Source of the DNA: Vibrio renipiscarius
GTDB lineage: Bacteria; Pseudomonadota; Gammaproteobacteria; Enterobacterales; Vibrionaceae
Length of the DNA stretch: 64,000 bases
NCBI RefSeq assembly: GCF_000827885.1
Contig: NZ_JTKH01000021.1
Coordinates: 124,001 to 188,000, forward strand
Direction: 5' to 3'
Shown: positions 28,075-37,550 of the stretch, piece by piece
Numbering within the stretch: position 1 is the first letter of the stretch
Layout of the letters: each line of letters opens with the position of its first letter
Position numbers and translations under genes: made by a program
Notes under the pieces: generated by a model
Told to the model about the DNA's origin: nothing
Seen by the model: the letters and a program-made list of their open reading frames with translations, nothing else
Database searches by the model: none

Positions 28075-29967
28075 TTAAAGAACAAGACGACGAATGTCTG
28101 ATAGCGCACTGTTTAGGTAAGTAATGAAACGCGCACCTTCAGCACCATCAATCACACGGTGATCGTATGACAGTGACAGTGGAAGTTGTAGACGCGGTTC
28201 AAATTCTTTACCGTTCCAAACCGGTTTGATTTCAGACTTAGACACACCAAGGATGCCCACTTCTGGTGCATTTACGATTGGCGTAAATGCAGTACCACCG
28301 ATGCCACCAAGGCTCGAGATAGTGAAACAGCCACCTTGCATGTCCGCAGCGGTCAGCTTACCAGAACGTGCTTTCTTAGACACAACCATTAGCTCTTCAG
28401 AAAGCTCGTAGATGCCTTTTTTGTTCACGTCTTTAAATACTGGAACAACCAGACCGTTTGGCGTATCAACAGCAATACCTACGTTCACGTATTTCTTCAG
28501 GATGATGCTTTCGCCATCGTCAGAAAGTGAAGAGTTAAATGCTGGGAATGCTTCTAGTGCTTTCGCAACGGCTTTCATGATGAACACAAGTGGTGTGATC
28601 TTCATGCCAGTGTCGTTCTTCGCTTCGATTGCGTTCTGTTCTTTACGGAATGCTTCTAGCTCAGTGATGTCAGCGTTATCCCACTGTGTAACGTGTGGGA
28701 TCATTACCCAGTTACGGTGCAGGTTAGCGCCTGAAATCTTCTTGATCTTAGAAAGAGGCTTAACTTCTGTCTCACCAAACTTGCTGAAATCAATCTTCGG
28801 CCATGGAAGCAGACCAAGAGCGCTGCCGTCGCCGCCTTTGCTTGCTGCCGCAGCACCAGACTCAAGACGTTTCAGAGCATCTTTAACGTAAGACTGTACG
28901 TCTTCTTTCAGGATACGGCTCTTACGACCCGAACCTTTCACCTTAGAAAGGTTAACGCCAAATTCACGAGCAAGACGACGAACCACTGGAGATGCGTGCG
29001 CGTAGTCACCGTTCTCTTGGAAGTCGCCCGCTGCTGCTGGAACTGCCGCTTCTGCTTTCGGTGCCGCTGCAACAGGTGCTGCCGCTTGCGCTGGAGCTGC
29101 TTGAGCAACTGGAGCCGCGACTGGCGCTGCGCCTGCTACTTCAAAGACCATGATTAAAGAACCAGTCGTTACTTTGTCGCCAGCAACAATTTTGATCTCT
29201 TTGATCGTACCTGCGAATGGTGCTGGTACTTCCATCGAAGCTTTGTCGCCTTCAACCGTGATTAGAGATTGCTCTTCTTCCACTGTATCGCCAACCGCGA
29301 CCATGATTTCAGTCACTTCAACTTCATCACCACCGATGTCCGGTACGTGTACATCTTTTGCTGCAGACGCTGCTGGAGCCGCTGCAACTGGTGCTGCCGC
29401 TGGAGCTACAGGTGCTGAACCCGCCGCTGCGCCAACTTCAAAGATCATCACAAGTGAACCCGTTGATACTGAGTCGCCTACTGCAATTTTGATTTCTTTC
29501 AGTGTACCCGCAAATGGTGCTGGTACTTCCATAGAAGCTTTGTCGCCTTCAACCGTTAGAAGAGATTGCTCTTCTTCAATCGAGTCGCCAACCGCTACCA
29601 TGATTTCAGTCACTTCTACTTCATCGCCACCAATGTCTGGTACGTGAACTTCTTTCAATTCGACTGCCGCTGCTGCCGCAGGAGCCGCTACTGGAGCTGC
29701 TTCAACCGCTGGAGCAGATGCAGCTTGCGCTGCACCCTCGGCTTCGAAAATCATGATTAGAGAACCAGTAGAAACCGAGTCGCCAACGGCGATTTTGATT
29801 TCTTTAACGATACCTGCTTGAGATGCAGGAACTTCCATAGAAGCTTTATCGCCTTCAACTGTGATTAGAGACTGCTCTTCTTCAACCTTGTCGCCAACGC
29901 TTACAAGAATCTCAGTAACTTCAACCTCATCCGCACCGATGTCTGGTACATTAATTTCGATTGCCAT
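28075..29967 (-). CDS. aceF: Pyruvate dehydrogenase E2, dihydrolipoyl acetyltransferase with three lipoyl domains
   Basis: The 630-residue E2 core of the pyruvate dehydrogenase complex moves the acetyl group from lipoyl to CoA. Three lipoyl domains (about 1-76, 104-178, 203-277) carry lipoyl lysines Lys41, Lys143 and Lys241, each in [10 protein letters not shown]. Ala/Pro-rich linkers join them. A peripheral subunit-binding domain follows (about 325-360, [13 protein letters not shown]), then the catalytic domain with His603 in SYDHRVIDG. The architecture is that of E. coli AceF. It is co-transcribed with aceE, 29 bases upstream. Confidence 0.97.
   Translation of the reverse strand: MAIEINVPDIGADEVEVTEILVSVGDKVEEEQSLITVEGDKASMEVPASQAGIVKEIKIAVGDSVSTGSLIMIFEAEGAAQAASAPAVEAAPVAAPAAAAAVELKEVHVPDIGGDEVEVTEIMVAVGDSIEEEQSLLTVEGDKASMEVPAPFAGTLKEIKIAVGDSVSTGSLVMIFEVGAAAGSAPVAPAAAPVAAAPAASAAKDVHVPDIGGDEVEVTEIMVAVGDTVEEEQSLITVEGDKASMEVPAPFAGTIKEIKIVAGDKVTTGSLIMVFEVAGAAPVAAPVAQAAPAQAAAPVAAAPKAEAAVPAAAGDFQENGDYAHASPVVRRLAREFGVNLSKVKGSGRKSRILKEDVQSYVKDALKRLESGAAAASKGGDGSALGLLPWPKIDFSKFGETEVKPLSKIKKISGANLHRNWVMIPHVTQWDNADITELEAFRKEQNAIEAKNDTGMKITPLVFIMKAVAKALEAFPAFNSSLSDDGESIILKKYVNVGIAVDTPNGLVVPVFKDVNKKGIYELSEELMVVSKKARSGKLTAADMQGGCFTISSLGGIGGTAFTPIVNAPEVGILGVSKSEIKPVWNGKEFEPRLQLPLSLSYDHRVIDGAEGARFITYLNSALSDIRRLVL
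29137..29967 (-). repeat. Three tandem lipoyl-domain repeats within aceF
   Basis: Three direct copies of about 76 codons, separated by Ala/Pro linkers, encode closely similar lipoyl domains. The second and third share longer identical stretches ([22 protein letters not shown]) than either shares with the first, which suggests recent duplication or gene conversion. Confidence 0.85.
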
Positions 29968-29996
29968 TGCTTATCTACCTTTTAATTAAGCGTTGC

Positions 29997-32660
29997 TTAT
30001 GCGTATTGTGGGTTCGTTTTTTCAGTGTCGATGTTGAATTTCTTGATTGCTTCAACAACCACAGATTTATCCATATCGCCACGTTTCACAAGCTCAGTAA
30101 GAGCTGCAACTACCACGTAACCTGCGTTCACTTCGAAGTGACGACGTAGATTTTCACGGCTGTCTGAACGACCGAAGCCATCAGTACCCAATACTTTGTA
30201 AGATTCAGCAGGAACGAATGCACGTACTTGCTCAGCGTAGTTCTTCATGTAATCGGTCACTGCGATTGCAGGTTCGTTACCAAGAACAGTCGTGATGTAC
30301 GGCACTTTCGCTTCAGCTTCAGGGTGTAGCATGTTGTCACGCTCTACCGCTTGGCCATCACGAGTTAGCTCGTTGAATGACGTTACAGAGAAAATGTCAG
30401 ACGCAACGCCGTAATCTTCGCTTAGAATCTGCGCAGCTTTACGCGCTTCGTTCATGATAGTACCAGAGCTCATCAACTGAACTTTGCCTTTACTACCTGC
30501 GTAAGACTCAAGCTTGTAGATACCCTTACGAATGCCTTCTTCAGCGCCTTCTGGCATTGCTGGCATTGCGTAGTTTTCGTTCATTACCGTTAGGTAGTAG
30601 TAAACGTTCTCTTGGTTCTCACCGTACATGCGACGAATACCGTCTTGCATGATTACCGCTAGCTCGTAAGCAAACGTTGGATCGTAAGAGATACAGTTAG
30701 GTACTGTGTTCGCCATGATGTGCGAGTGACCGTCTTCGTGCTGTAGACCTTCACCGTTTAGCGTTGTACGACCCGCAGTCGCGCCTAGTAGGAAGCCACG
30801 TGCTTGTTGGTCACCTGCTAGCCATGCCATGTCACCAATACGTTGGAAACCGAACATTGAGTAGTAGATGTAGAATGGGATCATTGGTAGATCGTTGGTG
30901 CTGTATGAAGTTGCTGCTGCAACCCAAGACGCCATTGAACCTAGCTCGTTGATACCTTCTTGTAGAACCTGACCTGAAGTCGCTTCTTTGTAGTAAGACA
31001 CTACGCCGCGGTCTTCTGGAGTGTATTCTTGACCGTGTGGGTTGTAGATACCAACCTGACGGAATAGACCTTCCATACCGAATGTACGCGCTTCATCACA
31101 GATGATAGGAACGATGTTCTTACCAATGTTCTTATCTTTAAGAAGAATGTTTAGCGTACGTACATAAGCCATTGTGGTCGAGATTTCACGCTTTTGCTCA
31201 CCAAGAAGCGGCGCAAATTCTTCTAGCTCAGGAACTTTGAATTCTTGAGTGAATTTAGGCAGACGCGCAGGTGTATAGCCGTGTAGAGCTTTACGACGAG
31301 CGTGCATGTATTCGTACTCAGGCGTGCCTTCTTCCAGTTTCAAGTATGGAAGTTCTTTGATCTTCTCATCTGAAAGGATGTCTTCTAGACCTAGGCGATC
31401 ACGTAGGTGTTGAACATGAGTCATGTCCATTTTCTTCACACCGTGCGCAATGTTCTTACCTTCTGCAGCATCACCCATACCGTAACCTTTAACTGTTTTC
31501 GCTAGGATTACAGTTGGTTTACCGTTGGTTTCTTTTGCATTGTTGAACGCAGCAAACAGTTTAGATGAATCATGACCACCACGCTTAAGTGCGAAGATTT
31601 CGTCATCAGTCATATCTGCAACAAGTGCCGCTGTTTCTGGGTACTTACCAAAGAAGTGCTCACGTACGTAGGCGCCATCTTTCGATTTGAATGTCTGGTA
31701 ATCACCATCGATCGTTTCGTTCATTAGCTGAAGAAGCTTACCAGTGGTGTCTTTCGCCAGTAGTGAATCCCAGTTGCTACCCCAAATAACTTTAACAACG
31801 TTCCAACCAGCGCCTTTAAATAGGCCTTCTAGTTCTTGGATGATGCTACCGTTACCCATAACCGGGCCATCTAGGCGCTGTAGGTTACAGTTGATTAGGA
31901 AACATAGGTTGTCTAGTTTTTCACGTGCAGCGAATGAGATCGCACCGCGTGATTCTGGCTCATCCATCTCACCGTCGCCTAGGAAGGCATAAACGCGTTG
32001 AGCTGAAGTTTGCTTAAGACCACGGCCATCAAGGTACTTCAGGAAGCGCGCTTGATAGATAGCTGAAATTGGACCTAGACCCATTGATACCGTTGGGAAC
32101 TGCCAGAATTCAGGCATTAGTTTAGGATGCGGGTATGAAGGGATACCTTTACCATCGACTTCTTGACGGAAGTTATCTAGCTGTTCTTCAGTTAGACGAC
32201 CTTCAACGAATGCTCGAGAGTAGATACCTGGAGAGATATGGCCTTGGTAGTACACCAAGTCACCACCATCCGTCTCGTTCGGAGCGCGGAAGAAGTGGTT
32301 GAAACATACTTCGTAGAATGCTGCTGCAGACTGGTAAGAAGCCATGTGACCACCTAGGTCTAGGTCTTTCTTAGACGCGCGAAGTACAATCATGATCGCG
32401 TTCCAGCGAATGATTGAACGAATACGACGCTCTAGCGTGGTATCACCTGGGTAAGCAGGTTCTTGCGCAGCTGGGATTGTGTTGATGTAATTTGTGTTGA
32501 TACCTGTAGCCATATCAACGCCATCAAGACGAGCTTTATCCAAAACTTGCTCTAGTAAATATTGAGCGCGTTCTACACCTTCTTCACGTACTACTGATTC
32601 AAGCGCTTGCAGCCAATCTTGAGTTTCCAGTGCATCTACGTCATGCTTCATATCAGACAT
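29997..32660 (-). CDS. aceE: Pyruvate dehydrogenase E1 component (homodimeric)
   Basis: The 887-residue thiamine-diphosphate enzyme decarboxylates pyruvate and acetylates the lipoyl groups of AceF. The ThDP motif GDGEMDEPESRG...FLINCN is present (about residues 230-262). The length equals E. coli AceE (887). The gene lies 31 bases after pdhR on the same strand, forming the pdhR-aceE-aceF operon, and is probably repressed by PdhR when pyruvate is low. Confidence 0.98.
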   Translation of the reverse strand: MSDMKHDVDALETQDWLQALESVVREEGVERAQYLLEQVLDKARLDGVDMATGINTNYINTIPAAQEPAYPGDTTLERRIRSIIRWNAIMIVLRASKKDLDLGGHMASYQSAAAFYEVCFNHFFRAPNETDGGDLVYYQGHISPGIYSRAFVEGRLTEEQLDNFRQEVDGKGIPSYPHPKLMPEFWQFPTVSMGLGPISAIYQARFLKYLDGRGLKQTSAQRVYAFLGDGEMDEPESRGAISFAAREKLDNLCFLINCNLQRLDGPVMGNGSIIQELEGLFKGAGWNVVKVIWGSNWDSLLAKDTTGKLLQLMNETIDGDYQTFKSKDGAYVREHFFGKYPETAALVADMTDDEIFALKRGGHDSSKLFAAFNNAKETNGKPTVILAKTVKGYGMGDAAEGKNIAHGVKKMDMTHVQHLRDRLGLEDILSDEKIKELPYLKLEEGTPEYEYMHARRKALHGYTPARLPKFTQEFKVPELEEFAPLLGEQKREISTTMAYVRTLNILLKDKNIGKNIVPIICDEARTFGMEGLFRQVGIYNPHGQEYTPEDRGVVSYYKEATSGQVLQEGINELGSMASWVAAATSYSTNDLPMIPFYIYYSMFGFQRIGDMAWLAGDQQARGFLLGATAGRTTLNGEGLQHEDGHSHIMANTVPNCISYDPTFAYELAVIMQDGIRRMYGENQENVYYYLTVMNENYAMPAMPEGAEEGIRKGIYKLESYAGSKGKVQLMSSGTIMNEARKAAQILSEDYGVASDIFSVTSFNELTRDGQAVERDNMLHPEAEAKVPYITTVLGNEPAIAVTDYMKNYAEQVRAFVPAESYKVLGTDGFGRSDSRENLRRHFEVNAGYVVVAALTELVKRGDMDKSVVVEAIKKFNIDTEKTNPQYA

Positions 32661-32691
32661 GCCGATCTATCCTTCTGTTGGTTGGATCTAC

Positions 32692-33456
32692 TTATTCGTT
32701 ACCCTGCTGAATTCGACGTAGAGAGCGCTCACGTCGAGACTCTTCACGAGTCAAATCCAACAATATTTCTTCGATATAAGCCAAATGGGAATGGGACATT
32801 TCACGCGCCTTTTCTGGCTGACCAGAAACAATCGCATCCACAATATTGGCTCGGTGCTTACTTACTTTCTCCACCACTTCTTGTCGGCGGTGAAGCAATT
32901 TCAAATTCTGTACTATATTTTGCTCAAGTAATGGTGCAAGACTGCGCACAATATGCAGTAAAACCACATTATGAGCGGCTTCGGTTAATGCAATGAGAAA
33001 TTGCATTACGGCCGCTGCTTCCGCTTCAACATCTTGCTTATCTTGTTGGGCACCAATGCCTTCTAACGAGGCTTGAATACGAGCAAAATCTTCATCAGTA
33101 CCACGCAACGCTGCAAAATAAGCCGAAATACCTTCCATCGCATGGCGCGACTCCAGTAAATCTAATTGAGTTTCTGAATGGCTCGACAATAAATTTAGCA
33201 GAGGATCCGAAAAGCCTTTCCAAATATTCTCACTAACAAACGTACCGCCACCTTGACGACGAGTTAGGAGACGCTTGGCTTCCAAACGCTGGATGGCTTC
33301 ACGAATCGAAGGACGAGAAACGTCGAACTGTTTCGCCAGTTCGCGCTCTGGTGGCAATTGTTGCCCCGGAGACAATGTTCCTTCTACTATCAACCTTTCA
33401 AGCTCTTGTTCAATGACATCGGAGAGCTTAGGCTGACGAATCCTTTGATAAGCCAT
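32692..33456 (-). CDS. pdhR: Pyruvate dehydrogenase complex repressor PdhR
   Basis: A 254-residue GntR/FadR-family regulator. The N-terminal winged helix ([25 protein letters not shown]) is followed by an FCD effector domain that senses pyruvate. It is the first gene of its operon. An operator almost identical to the E. coli PdhR consensus lies 28 bases upstream of its start, so it is autoregulated. The family identity is clear from the operon context and this operator. Confidence 0.96.
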   Translation of the reverse strand: MAYQRIRQPKLSDVIEQELERLIVEGTLSPGQQLPPERELAKQFDVSRPSIREAIQRLEAKRLLTRRQGGGTFVSENIWKGFSDPLLNLLSSHSETQLDLLESRHAMEGISAYFAALRGTDEDFARIQASLEGIGAQQDKQDVEAEAAAVMQFLIALTEAAHNVVLLHIVRSLAPLLEQNIVQNLKLLHRRQEVVEKVSKHRANIVDAIVSGQPEKAREMSHSHLAYIEEILLDLTREESRRERSLRRIQQGNE

Positions 33457-33484
33457 AAATTATCGTTCTTTACTCTTTGCAGTT

Positions 33485-33501
33485 AATTGGTCATACCAAT
33501 T
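33485..33501. promoter_or_regulatory. PdhR operator
   Basis: AATTGGTCATACCAATT is a perfect inverted repeat (7-bp arms around CAT). Read on the minus strand it contains ATTGGTATGACCAAT, the established E. coli PdhR-binding sequence. It lies 28 bases upstream of the pdhR start codon, where it can block transcription of pdhR-aceE-aceF. Confidence 0.85.
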
Positions 33502-33815
33502 TAGTGTGGGAAGAAATTAACATATTAAAAAAGCAAATTCCAGCCAAAAATTGACCCAAATCATAAAACCGAACCGCCAGCAACCAAGCGTTAACATAAT
33601 TAATATCAAATACTGATAAAAATGGTCAGTCCAATTACAAAAGAGAAACAAACCCACCTAAACAGTGAGAAGCATCACACTATAATTGGTTAGTTTTAAA
33701 GAAGTATGAACAAATATGGCAAATCATTTTTGTTTACTGTTTTTTTTCTGCAAAAACGTAAATAAGTTGTGTTTTGACCACACAAAAGCCCAGTGGGGAA
33801 GAGGAACAATCCGTC
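33502..33815. promoter_or_regulatory. Intergenic region upstream of pdhR
   Basis: This AT-rich sequence contains no gene. It should carry the pdhR-aceEF promoter on the minus strand. A perfect 6-bp inverted repeat, TTGTGT and ACACAA around TTTGACC (33767-33785), is a possible binding site for another regulator. A second half-site-like ATTGGT occurs near 33685. I could not assign a promoter with confidence. Confidence 0.4.
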
Positions 33816-33870
33816 GAGAAGAGAAGAGAAGAGAAGAGAAGAGAAGAGAAGAGAAGAGAAGAGAAGAGAA
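33816..33870. repeat. Pentanucleotide microsatellite (GAGAA)11
   Basis: Eleven uninterrupted copies of GAGAA (TTCTC on the minus strand) lie between recJ, which ends 54 bases to the right, and pdhR, whose start is 360 bases to the left. The tract is purely purine on one strand. Perfect tracts this long are rare in bacterial chromosomes and usually change length by slippage. Confidence 0.97.
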
Positions 33871-33873
33871 AGC

Positions 33874-33902
33874 GTGACGACACTTTAGGTCAGTGTCGCC
33901 AC
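33874..33902 (-). terminator. recJ terminator
   Basis: On the minus strand GTGGCGACACT and AGTGTCGTCAC pair with one mismatch around a 7-base loop. The hairpin begins 22 bases after the recJ stop. The following sequence is the pyrimidine-rich TTCTC repeat, which could serve as an impure U-tract. Confidence 0.55.
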
Positions 33903-33923
33903 GGATATTAACGCGAGAATGGG

Positions 33924-35666
33924 CTATTTCGCCTCAAGATGGTCGATCAGCAATTGCAACGATTGATTCCCACGAAACTCGTTAATATCGAGCTTGTAAG
34001 CAAGGCGCACCGTTTTAACGGACGCATCAGGCCAACGGCGTAAATCAACATTAAACGCAATGCCATCAATCATAATGTTGGTTGGGTGGCCTTTAAACAA
34101 TGGTTCTAACATCAATTTAAGGTGCTTTTCGCCCACTAATTTTTGGTGCAATACTTTAAATTCACCATCAAAAACCGGCTCTGGGAATGATTGCCCCCAA
34201 GGACCTCCCCCGCGTAACATTTGCGCCACGTGCATTGAAAATTCTTCGGGCTGTAGCTCACCATCAGAAAGAACAATCCCTTTGAGCGCCGCTTCATCGA
34301 GTTCTTCTTTCACTGCTTGATCGTATAAACGAGCAAAGCGGTCAAAGTTTTTCTCCTCAATCGATAAGCCCGCGGCCATCGCGTGGCCACCAAATTTAAG
34401 GATCAAACCTGGGTTCTGCGTATCAATGCGATCTAAGACATCTCGCATGTGTAAGCCTGGAACCGAACGACAAGAGCCTTTAATGATGCCATCCCCACCA
34501 TCAGCAAATGCGATCACAGGGCGATGAAACTTATCTTTAATGCGAGAGGCTAAAATACCAATGACACCTTGATGCCAATCGCGTTGGAACAACACCAAAC
34601 CAAACGGAAGTACCGCATTTTCACCAAACTGTAAGCGCTCACAAAAAGCCATTGCTTCTTGTTTCATGCCCTCTTCGATTTCTTTACGAGTTTGGTTAAG
34701 GCCATCCAATTCACTCGCCATACGGCGCGCGGCATGAATGTTGTTACTCAACAGTAACTCCACACCAAACGACATGTCATCGAGGCGGCCGGCGGCGTTA
34801 ATGCGTGGCCCAAGAGCAAAACCAAAGTCCGAAGCGACGAGACGGCTGGCGTCTTTTTTGGCCACTTCAATCAACGCTTGAATACCAGGACGAGCAAGAC
34901 CAGCACGAATACGCTGCAATCCTTGGTGGACTAAAATTCGGTTATTTTCATCCAAAGAAACGACGTCAGCGACCGTGCCAAGAGCGACCAGATCAATCAA
35001 CTCCATTAACTTAGGCTCAGCGATGCCTTGTTGATTAAACCAGCCAAGGTTGCGCATATGCACGCACAGAGCCATCATCAAATAGAAAGCAACACCCACA
35101 CCCGCCAATGATTTCGACGGAAAAGCACACTCTTGTAGATTAGGGTTCACCATCGCATCTGCGATCGGTAATTCCGATCCCGGCAAGTGATGATCGGTGA
35201 CAAGAACTTGTAAGCCTTGTTCTTTGGCGTAGCGCACGCCTTCAATCGATGACACACCGTTATCGACGGTCATGATCACTTGCGCCCCAATCGAGATGGC
35301 CTGATCAACCACTTCGGGACTTAATCCATAACCATCTTCAAAACGATTGGGAACCAAATAGTCCACGTTACTGCTACCGAGCATACGCAATGCTAATACG
35401 GAAAGCGCTGAACTGGTCGCGCCATCTGCATCAAAATCCCCGACCACAATAATGCGTTGGTTATTCTTAATCGCTTCAAAAAGCAATTCAACGGCCAGTT
35501 GAATGCCATGCAATTTTTGATACGAGTGGAGCCCACGCACACCATTGTCTAACTGCTGGGTAGAGCAGATACCGCGACTGAGGTACAGGCGACGTAATAG
35601 CGGAGCAATCGAATCCGGTAACAGGGAAATATCGACTTCAGGGCGGCGTTGAATTTCTATCATCAT
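33924..35666 (-). CDS. recJ: Single-stranded-DNA exonuclease RecJ
   Basis: A 580-residue 5'-3' ssDNA exonuclease of recombination and mismatch repair. The DHH phosphoesterase motifs are present: VVGDFDADGATSSALS (motif I), MTVDNGVSS, VTDHHLPG (DHH) and FGGHAMAAG near residue 440. The C-terminal OB-like domain is complete, and the length is like E. coli (577). No ribosome site lies directly before the ATG; instead a hairpin ends 8 bases upstream (separate entry). The order xerD-dsbC-recJ is the enteric one, but prfB does not follow. Confidence 0.95.
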   Translation of the reverse strand: MMIEIQRRPEVDISLLPDSIAPLLRRLYLSRGICSTQQLDNGVRGLHSYQKLHGIQLAVELLFEAIKNNQRIIVVGDFDADGATSSALSVLALRMLGSSNVDYLVPNRFEDGYGLSPEVVDQAISIGAQVIMTVDNGVSSIEGVRYAKEQGLQVLVTDHHLPGSELPIADAMVNPNLQECAFPSKSLAGVGVAFYLMMALCVHMRNLGWFNQQGIAEPKLMELIDLVALGTVADVVSLDENNRILVHQGLQRIRAGLARPGIQALIEVAKKDASRLVASDFGFALGPRINAAGRLDDMSFGVELLLSNNIHAARRMASELDGLNQTRKEIEEGMKQEAMAFCERLQFGENAVLPFGLVLFQRDWHQGVIGILASRIKDKFHRPVIAFADGGDGIIKGSCRSVPGLHMRDVLDRIDTQNPGLILKFGGHAMAAGLSIEEKNFDRFARLYDQAVKEELDEAALKGIVLSDGELQPEEFSMHVAQMLRGGGPWGQSFPEPVFDGEFKVLHQKLVGEKHLKLMLEPLFKGHPTNIMIDGIAFNVDLRRWPDASVKTVRLAYKLDINEFRGNQSLQLLIDHLEAK

Positions 35667-35673
35667 AAAATAA

Positions 35674-35697
35674 AAGTAGGCTCTATTGAGCCTACTT
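35674..35697 (-). terminator. Perfect hairpin between dsbC and recJ
   Basis: AAGTAGGCTC and GAGCCTACTT pair perfectly around a 4-base loop and are followed on the minus strand by TTATTTTA. It looks like an intrinsic terminator for dsbC, yet it lies only 8 bases before the recJ ATG. An AGGA ribosome-like sequence sits at the hairpin's upstream foot (35697-35700). Confidence 0.7.
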
Positions 35698-35705
35698 CCT
35701 TGTGG

Positions 35706-36452
35706 TTATTTCTGTTCTAGACGTTGCAGCAATTTTTCTGCTGGCACATAACCGCCCACCATTTCACCGCTTGGTAAGAAGATGGCTGGCGTACCACTAA
35801 TACCCAACTCGCGACCCAACATATATTGTTTTTGAATCGTATCTTGGCACTGTGCAAAGTTATCGCCTTTCGCTGGGAATGTACGATTCACTTTACCATC
35901 GTGCATTGCCGTTTGTGGATCATCAGCACACCAGATAGAAGCCATTTGATCGGCAACATCACCGACAGGGCCTTGGCGTGGGAACGCCATGTAGCGAACG
36001 GTAATGCCTAGCTTGTTGTAATCTTGCAATTCACGGTGCAATTTAACGCAGTAACCACAGGTAATGTCGGTAAATACCGTCACCACATATTTTTCATTGT
36101 CGGCTTTAAATTCAATCACTGAATCTTTCATTGCCTCAACTTTAGCCGCATTAATGGGCGCTTGACGCATAGCGATCACGTCTTGGTAGCCGCCATTGTC
36201 ATCTAATTGATACAGCGACCCTGCAATAAAGTATTCGCCATCCGGTGACGCGAATAACACGCCACCGTTACTTTGTACTTCAACAAGACCTTTGATGTCT
36301 GACGGCACGACATCCGTCACCTGCAAGCCCAACTTAGCAAAGCGCTCAGCCAGATCGGCTTTATTAATTTGTGTCTCGCTACTTGCGTTAGCAAAAGAAG
36401 CTGCTGCAAAAAAAGGCAACGCAAGTAATGTCATTCGGCGTAATACGCTCAT
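35706..36452 (-). CDS. dsbC: Thiol:disulfide interchange protein DsbC
   Basis: A 248-residue periplasmic disulfide isomerase with a signal peptide (MSVLRRMTLLALPFFAAASFANA, described by its ends). A dimerisation domain precedes a thioredoxin-fold domain with active site CGYC in DITCGYCVKLH. Its substrates in E. coli include RcsF and LptD-type multi-cysteine proteins. I start it at ATG 36452, which has an AAGGTGA ribosome site, rather than at the GTG nine bases upstream. It lies between xerD and recJ, as in E. coli. Confidence 0.95.
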   Translation of the reverse strand: MSVLRRMTLLALPFFAAASFANASSETQINKADLAERFAKLGLQVTDVVPSDIKGLVEVQSNGGVLFASPDGEYFIAGSLYQLDDNGGYQDVIAMRQAPINAAKVEAMKDSVIEFKADNEKYVVTVFTDITCGYCVKLHRELQDYNKLGITVRYMAFPRQGPVGDVADQMASIWCADDPQTAMHDGKVNRTFPAKGDNFAQCQDTIQKQYMLGRELGISGTPAIFLPSGEMVGGYVPAEKLLQRLEQK

Positions 36453-36487
36453 TCTATTCACCTTAAATAAAATCTCTAACGCAAGAG

Positions 36488-37396
36488 CTAAGCCCTTGGA
36501 TGATGCTCACTATGAAGCTGTTTCAGACGCTCTGTCGCGACGTGAGTATAGATTTGTGTGGTCGACAAGTCACTATGTCCTAACAACATCTGCACCACAC
36601 GAAGATCAGCACCATAGTTTAGCAAGTGTGTCGCAAACGCATGGCGTAAGACGTGTGGAGAAAGCAGATCGGTATCAATCCCCGCCAACACCGCATAATA
36701 CTTAATACGATGCCAAAAGGTTTGACGAGTCATTTGCCTTGCACGTTTACTCGGAAAAACCACATCCGAGGTTTTTTCCCCAAGTAACTCAGACCGCCCT
36801 TGTTGGATAAAAGTTTCAATCCATTCGATCGCATTTTCACCCATCGGCACTAAGCGCTCTTTGCCACCTTTACCCGTGACCCGCACCACACCTTGACGCA
36901 AGCTGATGTTTTCCATCGTCAAGCTCACTAATTCCGTCACACGAAGGCCCGTCGCATAAAGCAGCTCCAGCATCGCTTTGTCACGCAATTCAATTGCATC
37001 ATTGGTGTCTGGCGCATTCAGCAAGGCATCAACCTGCAATTCGCTGAGATCTTTCGGTAGCCGCTTCGGTAGCTTCGGACTCACCAGCAAAGCACTTGGG
37101 TCATCGATGCGCACTTTTTCTCGATGCAAATATTGAAACAAACGACGAATAGCGGAAAGCATTCGTGCACGAGAGCTCTGCTTATAATCTTGGTCGGCTA
37201 ACCAAGATTGATATTCTTGAAGTCCCGATAGACTAATAAAATCGAGGCGATAATTGTGCTTTGTCATCCAAGCCAGTAGCTTGAATAAATCGGTACGATA
37301 AGACGCCAACGTATTTTCTGATAAGCCTCTTTCCATCCACATCGCATCAAGAAATTGTTCAACAACCCCTTGATCCGGTGACATTACATCTGACAC
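36488..37396 (-). CDS. xerD: Tyrosine recombinase XerD
   Basis: This site-specific recombinase resolves chromosome dimers at dif with XerC and FtsK. An N-terminal core-binding SAM-like domain (about 1-95) precedes a catalytic domain. The catalytic residues are in TGLRVTEL (Arg), KGGKERLVP (Lys), HVLRHAFATHLL (His and Arg), LGHSDLSTT (His) and IYTH (nucleophile Tyr). In V. cholerae the same enzyme also integrates CTX phage. The start is either GTG 37396 (302 residues), preceded by AGAGAG, or ATG 37384. I keep the GTG. Confidence 0.95.
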   Translation of the reverse strand: MSDVMSPDQGVVEQFLDAMWMERGLSENTLASYRTDLFKLLAWMTKHNYRLDFISLSGLQEYQSWLADQDYKQSSRARMLSAIRRLFQYLHREKVRIDDPSALLVSPKLPKRLPKDLSELQVDALLNAPDTNDAIELRDKAMLELLYATGLRVTELVSLTMENISLRQGVVRVTGKGGKERLVPMGENAIEWIETFIQQGRSELLGEKTSDVVFPSKRARQMTRQTFWHRIKYYAVLAGIDTDLLSPHVLRHAFATHLLNYGADLRVVQMLLGHSDLSTTQIYTHVATERLKQLHSEHHPRA

Positions 37397-37550
37397 AACG
37401 ACTCTCTAATTATTCACTTCATATTTATCTTTACTGTAAATGCATACAGCTAACAAAGCCATAAAAAATCCAATTGGTGGCGGATATTCACTGCAAAGCA
37501 GAGCCTTTTATGGTTAAAATTCTCTAACACTCCATTTAGAAAGATAAACG

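Noticed and set aside
28226..29647. Several open frames antisense to aceF, including a Ser/Thr/Pro/Ala-rich one
   Set aside because: They mirror the lipoyl repeats and Ala/Pro linkers of aceF and have no independent support.
33767..33785. TTGTGT-TTTGACC-ACACAA as a CRP site
   Set aside because: The spacing and bases do not match the CRP consensus (TGTGA-6-TCACA), so no factor can be named.
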